Source of the DNA: Lachnospiraceae bacterium YSD2013
GTDB taxonomy: Bacteria > Bacillota > Clostridia > Lachnospirales > Lachnospiraceae
Assembly: GCA_900100895.1 (NCBI GenBank)
Contig: FMTX01000008.1
Coordinates: 124,001-188,000, forward strand
Reading direction: 5' to 3'
DNA: 64,000 bases
Part shown: piece by piece, positions 43,755 to 51,259 of the stretch
Position numbering within the stretch: position 1 is the first letter of the stretch
How the letters are laid out: each line of letters begins with the position of its first letter
Translations under genes and position numbers: made by a program
Notes under the pieces: generated by a model
Seen by the model: only the letters and a program-made list of their open reading frames with translations
Told to the model about the DNA's origin: nothing
Database searches by the model: none

Positions 43755-45370
43755 ATGTAAATTTACTTTATCAGAATCGTAATCACAGTGACTCTGAAGC
43801 GTACCTTGACTGGAACGAGATAGTGAAGGACCTGGGGCTCGACATACTATTCCGCGTAGCAAGAAAAGACTCGGTGTTAGGCCTCGGAACCAACTATAAC
43901 GCGCAACGCGAATACGATAACCTGTCGCTGATAGTTAAGCGTGTTATGGCTGTTGCCCTTACGGAAGAAGAAATCGCTTACAGACACGAAATCATGAAAG
44001 ACTGCCTGCAGCACGAGACCTTCATAGTAAAGCTCTTCGTAATCTGCCAGCAGACCACCTCCGAATGGGAAAAGAAAGGGCGCAACAAAAAGCGCAACGA
44101 ATCCAAAGAATCCGGCGGCGGACTCACCACGGATATCGAGGTTCTGAAGCTTTTATACGACGCGATGAAAGATATTAAGCAGCTCTCTGCAGAATACGAG
44201 GAAGGCTTAAAATCGCGTGGATTGACAGAACTTAACAAGAGAATCAATAAAGAGTTCTCGGAAGAGAAGGCCGAGAATCTGAGACAGGTGCTAGATGACC
44301 TTTCTTTCTTTGCCGACACGAAGATTAAAGAGGTTAAGCGTGGCTATTACGAGCAGATTAACCCGACCATAGTCATTGACGTGGGCGTGGCTGACGGCCT
44401 TAAGTTCACCGACATTAAGCTTGATGAGTTCAAATGTAAGGTTGAAGCTTACAGAAACCCCTACGGCATCATGGCCAAGCTTCGCGGTCAGATCAGCAGG
44501 CTTAAGAAATACACGATACCGATTATAGGCAATCAGCCTCTCGAGGAAGACGCTCAGAAACTGGAAAAAGAATCCGTATCCTTCGTAATGACCTGTCTTA
44601 AGAACACAATCAACGAATATGGCAGCTTTATCGACAGATTGCGCTTTGAAACAGGTTTTTATTTCGGCGCGATCAATATCAAGAACGAAATGAAACGGTT
44701 CCGCGTAGGATATTGCTTCCCCGAGGTAGGTTCTTTTGCCACTTTGGAATATAAGAACCTCAAGGAAGCCTCCATGGCCATGAGCCAGCACTGCGACACC
44801 GTCGGCAACACCGACAACCTCAACGGCAAGACCCTCGCGGTTATCACCGGCGCCAATCAGGGCGGTAAGTCCACGTTCTTAAGAAGTGTGGGCTTGGCGC
44901 AGATTATGATGCAGTGCGGTATGTTTGTGGCTGCGGAAGAGTTTAAGAGCGGGCTTTTCAAGAACATCTTCACCCACTTCACCCGCCGCGAAGACAGCGC
45001 CATGAACAGCGGCAAGCTCGATGAAGAACTTAAGCGCATGGGCAAGATAGTCGAGAACGTCACTCCCGGCTCCCTCGTCCTTCTCAATGAATCGTTCGCC
45101 ACTACTACGGAAAAAGAAGGCTCCGCAATCGCCTACGACATCGTTAAGGCCTTAAAGGAATCGGGCATCAAAGTTATGACGGTAACTCATCTAATGTCCT
45201 TTGCTCGTCGAATGTACGAAGAATGCGGTGGCGCCGACAGCTCCGACTCCGTCTTCCTAAGCGCCGAGCGTCTTGAGAACGGTACCAGAACATTTAAGAT
45301 GATCAGGCACGAGCCCGAACTATCGAGCTTTGGCCTGGAACTCTACGAACAAATATTGCAGGAAGGATGA
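43751..45370 (+). CDS. MutS-like ATPase (second of a tandem pair)
   Basis: 539 residues, paralogous in plan to the preceding protein: a helical N-terminal half, then an ATPase domain with Walker A ITGANQGGKSTFLRSVGL (near residue 367), Walker B region LVLLNESFATTTEKEG and VTHLMSFA. Walker A is more canonical than in the first copy. The ATGA overlap suggests that the two proteins are made in equal amounts and may form a heterodimer, as MutS ATPases work as dimers (inference). Confidence 0.83.
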   Translation: MNVNLLYQNRNHSDSEAYLDWNEIVKDLGLDILFRVARKDSVLGLGTNYNAQREYDNLSLIVKRVMAVALTEEEIAYRHEIMKDCLQHETFIVKLFVICQQTTSEWEKKGRNKKRNESKESGGGLTTDIEVLKLLYDAMKDIKQLSAEYEEGLKSRGLTELNKRINKEFSEEKAENLRQVLDDLSFFADTKIKEVKRGYYEQINPTIVIDVGVADGLKFTDIKLDEFKCKVEAYRNPYGIMAKLRGQISRLKKYTIPIIGNQPLEEDAQKLEKESVSFVMTCLKNTINEYGSFIDRLRFETGFYFGAINIKNEMKRFRVGYCFPEVGSFATLEYKNLKEASMAMSQHCDTVGNTDNLNGKTLAVITGANQGGKSTFLRSVGLAQIMMQCGMFVAAEEFKSGLFKNIFTHFTRREDSAMNSGKLDEELKRMGKIVENVTPGSLVLLNESFATTTEKEGSAIAYDIVKALKESGIKVMTVTHLMSFARRMYEECGGADSSDSVFLSAERLENGTRTFKMIRHEPELSSFGLELYEQILQEG

Positions 45371-45376
45371 ACATGT

Positions 45377-45398
45377 CGGCGCCCCCCTATGGGCGCCG
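45377..45398 (+). other. G+C-rich hairpin after the MutS-like genes
   Basis: CGGCGCCC (45377) pairs with GGGCGCCG (45391). Only TTT follows, so it is at best a weak terminator, or protects the mRNA 3' end. Confidence 0.45.
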
Positions 45399-45410
45399 GT
45401 TTAAAGGGTT

Positions 45411-47507
45411 ATGTTGAAGAGAATCAGATACATTGTTATAGCAGCGCTTACGTTAGCGCTTATGGGGATTACCGCGTGTGAAAAAGAAGCAGAAATGGTG
45501 GAGGTCGCAGTGAGCGAGCCCGCACCTACTGTGACCACAGAATCGGTTAAAGAAACGCCTGTCGAAGAAGAACCTGAGGAATTTCAGATAAATCCGGTTG
45601 AGGTAGAGGCTCCTTTCGAAAATGAAAAGGCAGAGGCCTTCGCACAGGAGATATTTCAGAAAGAGATTAAAAATCGTGAGGATTTTATCCTTGAGTGCGA
45701 GCGCCAGCCTTATATATGGGACAGACAAGTCTTTACAGATAAGAATGGTAAGAAGCTGTACTATTTCTGCATCAGCATTTCATTTACAGGACAAGATGAC
45801 CCCATGTATATCATGGAAGAAACAACCGATGGTATGCAAGTGGTATGGGCTGGCTACATAAATCCCAGGTCCAAGTTTTACATATATGAAGGCGCTTATC
45901 TTCAGAATGTGGGAAGCAGCGGTGCTGTTGATGAGGGAGAGGATTTATGCGTTATAGATGATGGAATTAAGACGATTTATAGTTACAGACATAGTATTCT
46001 TGAGTACTATTTGCTCGACCCATATATGTATGATGATTATGAAAAAGAAAGCGAATTGTATAATGACCTCGTCGAAAATTTGAAAAAAGCAAATCTTTCC
46101 GAAGAGGAAATTGGCTATATCGAGTTCCAAAGAATGGACATCGGAAAGAAGACTGTTATACAGGTAGCATTACGCGAAAGCGCTGAACTCAAAAAAATAG
46201 TATATGATGTTTTCGAGAAATCCGAGATTTCAAAAACAGTTACGCTTGTCAGTGATGACATTGAATTTATCGTGAAATGCAGAAATGAGCTGGAAGAACA
46301 GGGAATTGATATAGATGAAATATTAGAAGGAAAGATAGTTGCGGGATATGCTAAGGAAAAAGAATCCTTGGCTTGGAATATGAATGCTTTCGAAAAAGAT
46401 GGTGTACGCAGACCTTATGCAAAGATTCGAACAGGATATTGGGAGTTTGATGATTGTATAAATAGTACAGTTGAGTTGTACCAGAACGCAGAAATTGAGA
46501 TGGTTGAGTGTTTGGAAGAAAACGCTTGCTATAGAGTCGGCATAAGACTTCCTTTGGAAGAAGGGGGTTATCGACATGTGGGAGATTTCTTTTTCGTAAG
46601 GAATGACGGAATCAAGAGTTTTCCCGTATATTATGAGTCTCTTGGAAAATATAACAATCTCGAGAGGAAAGTAAGATATAACTGTGATTTTAAAGCCAAA
46701 TATGAAGATGTAACATTCGATGGAATCAAGGATATTACTATTTCTCTTGGATATGATGGAGAGTCTGAAATTTATTGCGCCTATATCTATTGGAAAGGAG
46801 AGTACGTATACAACGAGTCCTTTGAAAAGATAGGGGATTATAAGGTTAATAAAGACGAGAAGACTATCGTCGATGGCAATAATAACGTATATGTCTTTGA
46901 AGATATGTGGGATGATGGCGTCCCCAGAATCGATGGTAGCTTCGAAAGAGTGTATAAAGAAACGATTGAGGATGAAGCTTTTAAGGCGTATGTGGATGGT
47001 ATAGCTACCATATCGGGCGAAGAGACTATTACAGATTCGTATTGGGTGGCTGATGATGTTATCTATAGAGTGTTTATAATGCCGGATGATAGCGGTAGTT
47101 ATGAGGAAAGTGAAAAGATAAGAGACTACTTCTTTATTTATGGGGATAAACCAAGCTATTTTCAAGTTACATATCCTTCTTTTAACGAGTCACCACGGTC
47201 AGATAGATATTTATGGGAATGTTGTGATTTCAGTGCTGAATATAGAGATGTCAATTTTGACGGCCACAAGGATATAGTTATATTTTTAGGGTATGGAGGA
47301 ACGTCTGCTGCTACGGTTCATTGCGCTTATTTATACAAAAACGGTAAGTATGTTTATTGCGAGTCTTTTGAAGACATTTTAAGTTATTCAGTCAATTATA
47401 AAGAGAAATACTTGGGCGGATGGTTCTTTGACGGACCATATTATTACGAGCAGAAGGCGGTATACAAGAATGGGGAATTCATTGTTGAAGATTATAAAGT
47501 TGACTAA
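45411..47507 (+). CDS. Large lipoprotein with duplicated D-x-[DN]-x-DG modules
   Basis: 698 residues. Lipoprotein signal ending LMGITAC, an acidic linker, then mixed alpha/beta sequence. Two repeated segments near the C-terminal half begin FKAKYEDVTFDGIKDITISL and FSAEYRDVNFDGHKDIVIFL and continue to GEYVYNESFEKI / GKYVYCESFEDI; each carries a calcium-loop-like DxxFDGxKD, as in XAC2610/FG-GAP-type proteins. AT-rich compared with upstream genes. Probably a cell-surface protein; function unknown. A smaller lipoprotein gene overlaps its end. Confidence 0.78.
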   Translation: MLKRIRYIVIAALTLALMGITACEKEAEMVEVAVSEPAPTVTTESVKETPVEEEPEEFQINPVEVEAPFENEKAEAFAQEIFQKEIKNREDFILECERQPYIWDRQVFTDKNGKKLYYFCISISFTGQDDPMYIMEETTDGMQVVWAGYINPRSKFYIYEGAYLQNVGSSGAVDEGEDLCVIDDGIKTIYSYRHSILEYYLLDPYMYDDYEKESELYNDLVENLKKANLSEEEIGYIEFQRMDIGKKTVIQVALRESAELKKIVYDVFEKSEISKTVTLVSDDIEFIVKCRNELEEQGIDIDEILEGKIVAGYAKEKESLAWNMNAFEKDGVRRPYAKIRTGYWEFDDCINSTVELYQNAEIEMVECLEENACYRVGIRLPLEEGGYRHVGDFFFVRNDGIKSFPVYYESLGKYNNLERKVRYNCDFKAKYEDVTFDGIKDITISLGYDGESEIYCAYIYWKGEYVYNESFEKIGDYKVNKDEKTIVDGNNNVYVFEDMWDDGVPRIDGSFERVYKETIEDEAFKAYVDGIATISGEETITDSYWVADDVIYRVFIMPDDSGSYEESEKIRDYFFIYGDKPSYFQVTYPSFNESPRSDRYLWECCDFSAEYRDVNFDGHKDIVIFLGYGGTSAATVHCAYLYKNGKYVYCESFEDILSYSVNYKEKYLGGWFFDGPYYYEQKAVYKNGEFIVEDYKVD

Positions 47508-48036
47508 TGGGGTGAAGGTATTTTTTGCTTTGCTAATAATAACCTCAATTCCACTTTTGGGAGGATGCACAAAGGCAGTGGCATTACCGGAGATAAGCCT
47601 TGAAGAAGAGCCTTTATTCTACGCTCACGCGGATGTATGTGGTGACAAGAATGAAGAAGACGCCTATCTTTCTCGTGCAAGCATGTATGTTATCGATCGC
47701 GCAGAAAATAAGGTAATATATGAGGGATGCTCATACGAAAAGCTTTTGGATTGGAACGGTCATAAAGGAATAATTTATCAAAGAGACGGAGGAGCACCGA
47801 CAAATACAATTTACCAATACATTTCTTTGGATGAAAACGGTGAAGTGCTGACAGAGATTACGTGGGCACTTTATGACGGAGACGAGAATGGCGTATTCGA
47901 TGAAAATGATTATTATGAATTTAACGGTCAAGAAGTAGAATATGCCAAATGGCAAGAAATAACAGCAGAATATATGGAAATGGCCAAGCATACTATAGAG
48001 TGGGAAGAAATAAAAGACGCTGATAAGGCTAAATAA
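47470..48036 (+). CDS. Lipoprotein of unknown function
   Basis: 188 residues from ATG 47470, which overlaps the previous gene by 38 bases and has GAAGGCGG about 10 bases upstream; TTG 47500 and GTG 47512 are alternatives. Lipoprotein signal (VFFALLIITSIPLLGGC), then a domain with YDGDENGVFDENDYYEF, an EF-hand-like acidic loop reminiscent of the repeats in the upstream protein. The gene ends near the convergent terminator at 48033. Confidence 0.68.
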   Translation: MGNSLLKIIKLTNGVKVFFALLIITSIPLLGGCTKAVALPEISLEEEPLFYAHADVCGDKNEEDAYLSRASMYVIDRAENKVIYEGCSYEKLLDWNGHKGIIYQRDGGAPTNTIYQYISLDENGEVLTEITWALYDGDENGVFDENDYYEFNGQEVEYAKWQEITAEYMEMAKHTIEWEEIKDADKAK

Positions 48037-48064
48037 AAATACGGGGCGACATTAGTCGCCCCGT
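48033..48064 (-). terminator. Terminator between convergent genes
   Basis: ACGGGGCGAC (48041) pairs with GTCGCCCCGT (48055); the A-rich left flank gives a T run on the minus strand, ending the M55 peptidase transcript. It may work in both directions. Confidence 0.8.
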
Positions 48065-48071
48065 TAGTGTT

Positions 48072-48959
48072 TCAATTAGCTGTTTTAAGAAGATTCATAA
48101 CCATTTCTCGCTCGAACTCGTTGAAAAGAAAGATGTCTTTGTTGAGAAGTTCGATGTCGGGCATTTCGGCTTGGCCGGATTTGACGAGACGGCTTATTTC
48201 TTTGGCAAAGGCAAGGTTGGTACGCCTGATTATTGCCGAGGTTCTGTTGATTTCGATGCATAGGTCGATGATGTTCTCAAAGAAGTTCTGCACGGAAGCG
48301 AATACATAGCATTTTCTTTCTTTGGAATACAAAGCGCTGTCGATGAGGCCGTAATAGTCGGAGTTGTTAAGGTATAACTGAATCTCATCGTCGGTCACAA
48401 AGCTTTTTACTTCGGAAGAATCAGCGTTTAGTGCCGAAAGAAGCGCGTCTTCGTAGTTAACGTCGCTGCTTATGTAGTGAGTCTTGGTGCCATCGAATAC
48501 TATTTCGTCGTCAAAGAAACCTTCGCCGGAGACAAAGAGGACTTTGGTGCCGTGGAGCTTGAAGAATTTGGAGAAGAGATATACTTCGCCTATTTCTTTG
48601 TCGTCAGTGATGACGCGTTCAATCTCGGGCTTGAAGGAGTGGGGAAATATCCCTGCACCGGCGGTCTTGCTGTGGAAGCCTATCAGTATGGCGTAATCGG
48701 CAGCAGACTTGGGATTAAGGATAGATTTGATACCGCCCCCGTAGTAGTCTGCACCGAGATTTAAAATATCTCCTTCGACGTCCATCTGTCCGTCGCCGTG
48801 AATCAGACAGACTTTGACGACGGAGTCTTTGATTGTCTTGATGCAATCGATGGTTCTTTTAAGCTGTGCCAAGAGCAGTTCTTTATTTCTTGGTATATCG
48901 TTAAGGTCTTCTACACCGTAGATGCCTTCCAGGTCGGCTAAGATTAAGTAGCTTGACAT
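48072..48959 (-). CDS. M55-family metallopeptidase (DppA D-aminopeptidase-like) of the peptide cluster
   Basis: 295 residues. The M55 zinc ligands seem complete: D9 and E11 (LILADLEGIYG), His54 (LIHGDGQ), the His in AILIGFHSKTAGAG and the Glu in DDKEIGEVYLFS. DppA, the type member, is an aminopeptidase specific for D-amino-acid peptides. The C-terminal 120 residues are helical and less conserved. Its start overlaps the radical SAM gene by 16 bases, so it is tied to peptide maturation: possible roles are leader trimming, turnover of a D-residue-containing product, or self-protection (inference). Confidence 0.82.
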   Translation of the reverse strand: MSSYLILADLEGIYGVEDLNDIPRNKELLLAQLKRTIDCIKTIKDSVVKVCLIHGDGQMDVEGDILNLGADYYGGGIKSILNPKSAADYAILIGFHSKTAGAGIFPHSFKPEIERVITDDKEIGEVYLFSKFFKLHGTKVLFVSGEGFFDDEIVFDGTKTHYISSDVNYEDALLSALNADSSEVKSFVTDDEIQLYLNNSDYYGLIDSALYSKERKCYVFASVQNFFENIIDLCIEINRTSAIIRRTNLAFAKEISRLVKSGQAEMPDIELLNKDIFLFNEFEREMVMNLLKTAN

Positions 48960-50287
48960 TGTTTATTAAGCTCCCGTCTGGCGAATTCAATAAGATGATC
49001 CATTTGGGTATTCATATAACTGCAGTTGGGCTTAAGAATTGTCTCATCGCCTTTGACAATCTGATTGGCGCAACCACCGCCGCAAATGAACTTATTGATG
49101 CATGCTCTGCACTCGGGAACGCTTTCGATGTTACGGTTAAGCATGCTTTCTTTTTTGAGCGAATACTCGGGATAGTAGGTGCCGATAGTTGCGTTCTTGT
49201 TGCCTAGCGCAACAGGGCAAGAGTACATGTCGCCGTACGCATCGTAAATATACATGCTTTCTTCGGAATCACAGGTACAGTACTTGGGAGAAAAGTTATC
49301 CTTGGCTGTCATGAGATTACGAATGAGGGGATAACCGGAAAGGATGGCGATATTGTTGGCTACTATATTGCCTTCTTTCTTGGGTATATTGTAGAGAGTT
49401 TCCATGTAAATCTGAGTCTTTACAGATTCGTCTTGCTGGAAGACTGTTTGCAGGTCAAATAAAAGTTTGTGATTAGCATAATAATCGGCAAACTTCTTTT
49501 TGAATTCTTCTCTCAGAGCAATTCCTTCGTCCTTGTTCTCCATCGTGAGATTCATTCTGATATTGATTGTCAAACCGCTTTCAAGGGCGGTTTCGATATT
49601 CTTAACGATTTTGTCATATGTGCCGCCGCCGGATTTTAGCTTTCTGGTCTTATTATGGTTCTCGGCTTTTCCGTCCAGTGTTATGGATATACGGGATACT
49701 TTGACGGTTTTAAGCAAAGGTATGAATTCGTCCAGGTAGTATCCGTTAGTGGTGACGTTATACGTTTCGTTGGGAGCCTTTTCAAAAATGTATTCAATGA
49801 TATCCTTGGTAAAAGGAAGCAGAGGCTCGCCACCGAAAAGTTCTATATTCTCTATATTTCCTTGGTTTAATTCAAAAACACGGTCTATTTGTTCTTTGGT
49901 AATAACATTGCCCTTTTCGCTGCAGTTTTCTTTTTCGAAGCAATAAGGACAAGCGAAATTGCACATGTAAGTGAGGGCCAGAATCAGACGATGTGACTCC
50001 TTCGCTCTTTTGGTGTGGTAAGCGCGGCCCGAAGCCAGCATGCTTTCCACAATTTCTTCTTCAGCAGCGTCGGATTCGACCAGGAATTTGTTTTCATCTA
50101 ACAATTTGTATAAATCTTTTTCTTTGTCGGACTTGGGCTCGATATTATCTTCCTTCATCCATCTGAGTACTATATTCTTCTCTTCTTCATAAAGCACTCC
50201 GACAAAAGCATTCAGAGTGTTGGCTATAATATGTTGGTTATTGATGTTGCCGATTTCTCGGACAAACATGTGTCTAATTAATTTCAT
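48944..50287 (-). CDS. Radical SAM/SPASM peptide-modifying enzyme
   Basis: 447 residues from ATG 50287, 9 bases after GGGG; an in-frame ATG at 50302 has no ribosome site. Residues 1-100 form an N-terminal region of the sort that precedes the barrel in peptide maturases. The radical SAM cluster is CNFACPYC (C109, C113, C116), followed by ELFGGEPLLP. The C-terminal SPASM domain holds CTCDSEE, MYSCPVALG, CRACINKFICGGGC and a last Cys, enough for two auxiliary clusters. Such enzymes form thioether, C-C or other crosslinks, or epimerise residues in ribosomal peptides. Three candidate substrate genes lie just upstream. Confidence 0.9.
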   Translation of the reverse strand: MKLIRHMFVREIGNINNQHIIANTLNAFVGVLYEEEKNIVLRWMKEDNIEPKSDKEKDLYKLLDENKFLVESDAAEEEIVESMLASGRAYHTKRAKESHRLILALTYMCNFACPYCFEKENCSEKGNVITKEQIDRVFELNQGNIENIELFGGEPLLPFTKDIIEYIFEKAPNETYNVTTNGYYLDEFIPLLKTVKVSRISITLDGKAENHNKTRKLKSGGGTYDKIVKNIETALESGLTINIRMNLTMENKDEGIALREEFKKKFADYYANHKLLFDLQTVFQQDESVKTQIYMETLYNIPKKEGNIVANNIAILSGYPLIRNLMTAKDNFSPKYCTCDSEESMYIYDAYGDMYSCPVALGNKNATIGTYYPEYSLKKESMLNRNIESVPECRACINKFICGGGCANQIVKGDETILKPNCSYMNTQMDHLIEFARRELNKQCQAT

Positions 50288-50313
50288 GTAAAGATACCCC
50301 ATTCATGATTAAA

Positions 50314-50344
50314 GCGCGAACATGAAGTGTTACCACATTCGCGC
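50314..50344 (-). terminator. Leaky terminator-like hairpin between precursor 1 and the maturase
   Basis: GCGCGAA pairs with TTCGCGC across a 17-base loop that can extend the stem (GTG/CAT region); on the minus strand only TTTAAT follows. It would allow partial readthrough, keeping the enzyme below the precursor in amount. Confidence 0.6.
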
Positions 50345-50367
50345 CTTTGGAATTGATTTGTGTGATG

Positions 50368-50559
50368 TTATACGAAAGGACATATGCGCGGGCAAGCTAC
50401 GATAATAACATTGCTCGGAATGGAACCGCCACCGCCGCCACCGCAGCACATAACGATTACTTCGCCCTTTCCCTCGGTATCGGAACTGTTATCATTAGGC
50501 AGAAGGCTTTCTTCCCCAAGATCAACATCGCCCCAAACAACATCTTTGAGTTTAATCAT
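50368..50559 (-). CDS. Candidate RiPP precursor peptide 1
   Basis: 63 residues with AAAGGAGGT 8 bases before the ATG. The leader begins MIKLKDVVWGDVDL, matching the peptides at 50764 and 50961; an acidic spacer follows (GEESLLPNDNSSDTEGKG); the core holds VIVMCC (C38, C39), six glycines, then SIPSNVIIVACPRICPFV (C56, C60). It is the precursor nearest to the radical SAM enzyme, has its own promoter, and is separated from the enzyme gene by a hairpin. No known precursor family recognised. Confidence 0.75.
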   Translation of the reverse strand: MIKLKDVVWGDVDLGEESLLPNDNSSDTEGKGEVIVMCCGGGGGGSIPSNVIIVACPRICPFV

Positions 50560-50590
50560 CTCAATGTACCTCCTTTTTTATGGTATCTAT

Positions 50591-50638
50591 ATTGTAATCT
50601 GCATACAGAAAAAAGTGTATAAAGTAAATGGAAACAAA
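50591..50638 (-). promoter_or_regulatory. Promoter and conserved upstream element of precursor 1
   Basis: On the minus strand TACACT (50614-50619) and TACAAT (50591-50596) are 17 bases apart. The -35 is poor and lies at the edge of a 26-base element (50613-50638, plus-strand read AAGTGTATAAAGTAAATGG...) that matches 24 of 26 positions upstream of precursor 3. This suggests an activator site. Confidence 0.65.
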
Positions 50639-50683
50639 CTCCCAATTTGATGGTAAAAACGTATATTTTTGAGATTTATGCTT

Positions 50684-50728
50684 AAAAGAAAAGCACGAAT
50701 AGAAGTATTAGCTTCGTTCGTGCTTTTT
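50684..50728 (-). terminator. Intrinsic terminator after precursor 2
   Basis: AAAAGCACGAA (plus strand, near 50689) pairs with TTCGTGCTTTTT (50717); on the minus strand the closing arm ends in TTTTCTTTT. It ends the precursor 3-precursor 2 transcript. Confidence 0.8.
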
Positions 50729-50763
50729 CACAATTATGTACCTATGGTATGATAGTCAGAAAA

Positions 50764-50934
50764 TTAAGGACGCCAAGGGCTGGGGTCGTTACCTACGGGA
50801 TGTCCGCCACCACAGCACATAGCTACAACGATGATACCAATATTGGGATCGTATTCGTACTTAGGCGCCTCTTTGTCTGAGTCATCAACTGTTAAATCAA
50901 CATCTCCAAATACAACATCTTTAAGTTTAAGCAT
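50764..50934 (-). CDS. Candidate RiPP precursor peptide 2
   Basis: 56 residues, AAAGGAGA 9 bases before the ATG. Leader MLKLKDVVFGDVDL, acidic spacer (TVDDSDKEAPKYEYDP), then the core NIGIIVVAMCCGGG (C40, C41) and a short tail HPVGNDPSPWRP. Shares leader and MCCGG with precursor 1 but has no further Cys. It lies 26 bases after precursor 3 and before a terminator, so it is co-transcribed with precursor 3. Confidence 0.75.
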   Translation of the reverse strand: MLKLKDVVFGDVDLTVDDSDKEAPKYEYDPNIGIIVVAMCCGGGHPVGNDPSPWRP

Positions 50935-50960
50935 AATTTAGAATCTCCTTTTCATAAAAA

Positions 50961-51134
50961 TTAGTGAAGGCAAGTCATTCTTAATGTATTGATTGCTCCG
51001 CAACACATCAGAACAGTGTCTCCATATCCATCATTAGTTTCTGCATCCGAACCGGTACCGTTTGAATCCTTCGAAAGAGAGAATTCATCGATTAAATCAA
51101 CTTCACCCCATATAACATCTTTGAGTTTAATCAC
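50961..51134 (-). CDS. Candidate RiPP precursor peptide 3
   Basis: 57 residues starting at GTG, with AGAGGAGGTG 6 bases upstream, which decides the start. Leader MIKLKDVIWGEVDL, acidic/Ser-Asn spacer, then core VLMCCGAINTLRMTCLH (C44, C45, C55). The leader and MCCG are shared with precursors 1 and 2 while the rest of the core differs, as expected for a family of products made by one enzyme. First gene of its transcript. Confidence 0.75.
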   Translation of the reverse strand: MIKLKDVIWGEVDLIDEFSLSKDSNGTGSDAETNDGYGDTVLMCCGAINTLRMTCLH

Positions 51135-51164
51135 AATTTCACCTCCTCTTTATGATGTACATAA

Positions 51165-51213
51165 AGTGTACACCAAATACGGTGGGAAGTGAATAAACTA
51201 AATGGAAACAAAA
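51165..51213 (-). promoter_or_regulatory. Promoter and conserved upstream element of precursors 3 and 2
   Basis: Minus-strand TTCACT (51188-51193) and TACACT (51165-51170), 17 bases apart, abut the element at 51187-51212 (plus-strand AAGTGAATAAACTAAATGG...). Its distance to the start codon (52 bases) equals that before precursor 1 (53 bases). Confidence 0.65.
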
Positions 51214-51252
51214 TCGCAAAATGACAGCTGTTACACATATCATTTTGCGATT
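51205..51252 (-). terminator. Intrinsic terminator after murG
   Basis: AATCGCAAAATGA (51212) and TCATTTTGCGATT (51240) form a perfect 13-base inverted repeat; on the minus strand TTTTGTTT follows. It separates murG from the peptide cluster. Confidence 0.82.
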
Positions 51253-51259
51253 CATAAAT

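Noticed and set aside
46323-47165. 280-codon open frame on the minus strand inside the large lipoprotein gene
   Set aside because: Antisense of an AT-rich coding region, Ile/Ser/Tyr-rich, no ribosome site; the plus-strand frame has a signal peptide and repeats.
50347-50650. Plus-strand frames opposite precursor 1
   Set aside because: They arise from the poly-Gly codons read in reverse (poly-Pro/Ala); the minus-strand ORF has a strong ribosome site and two paralogs.
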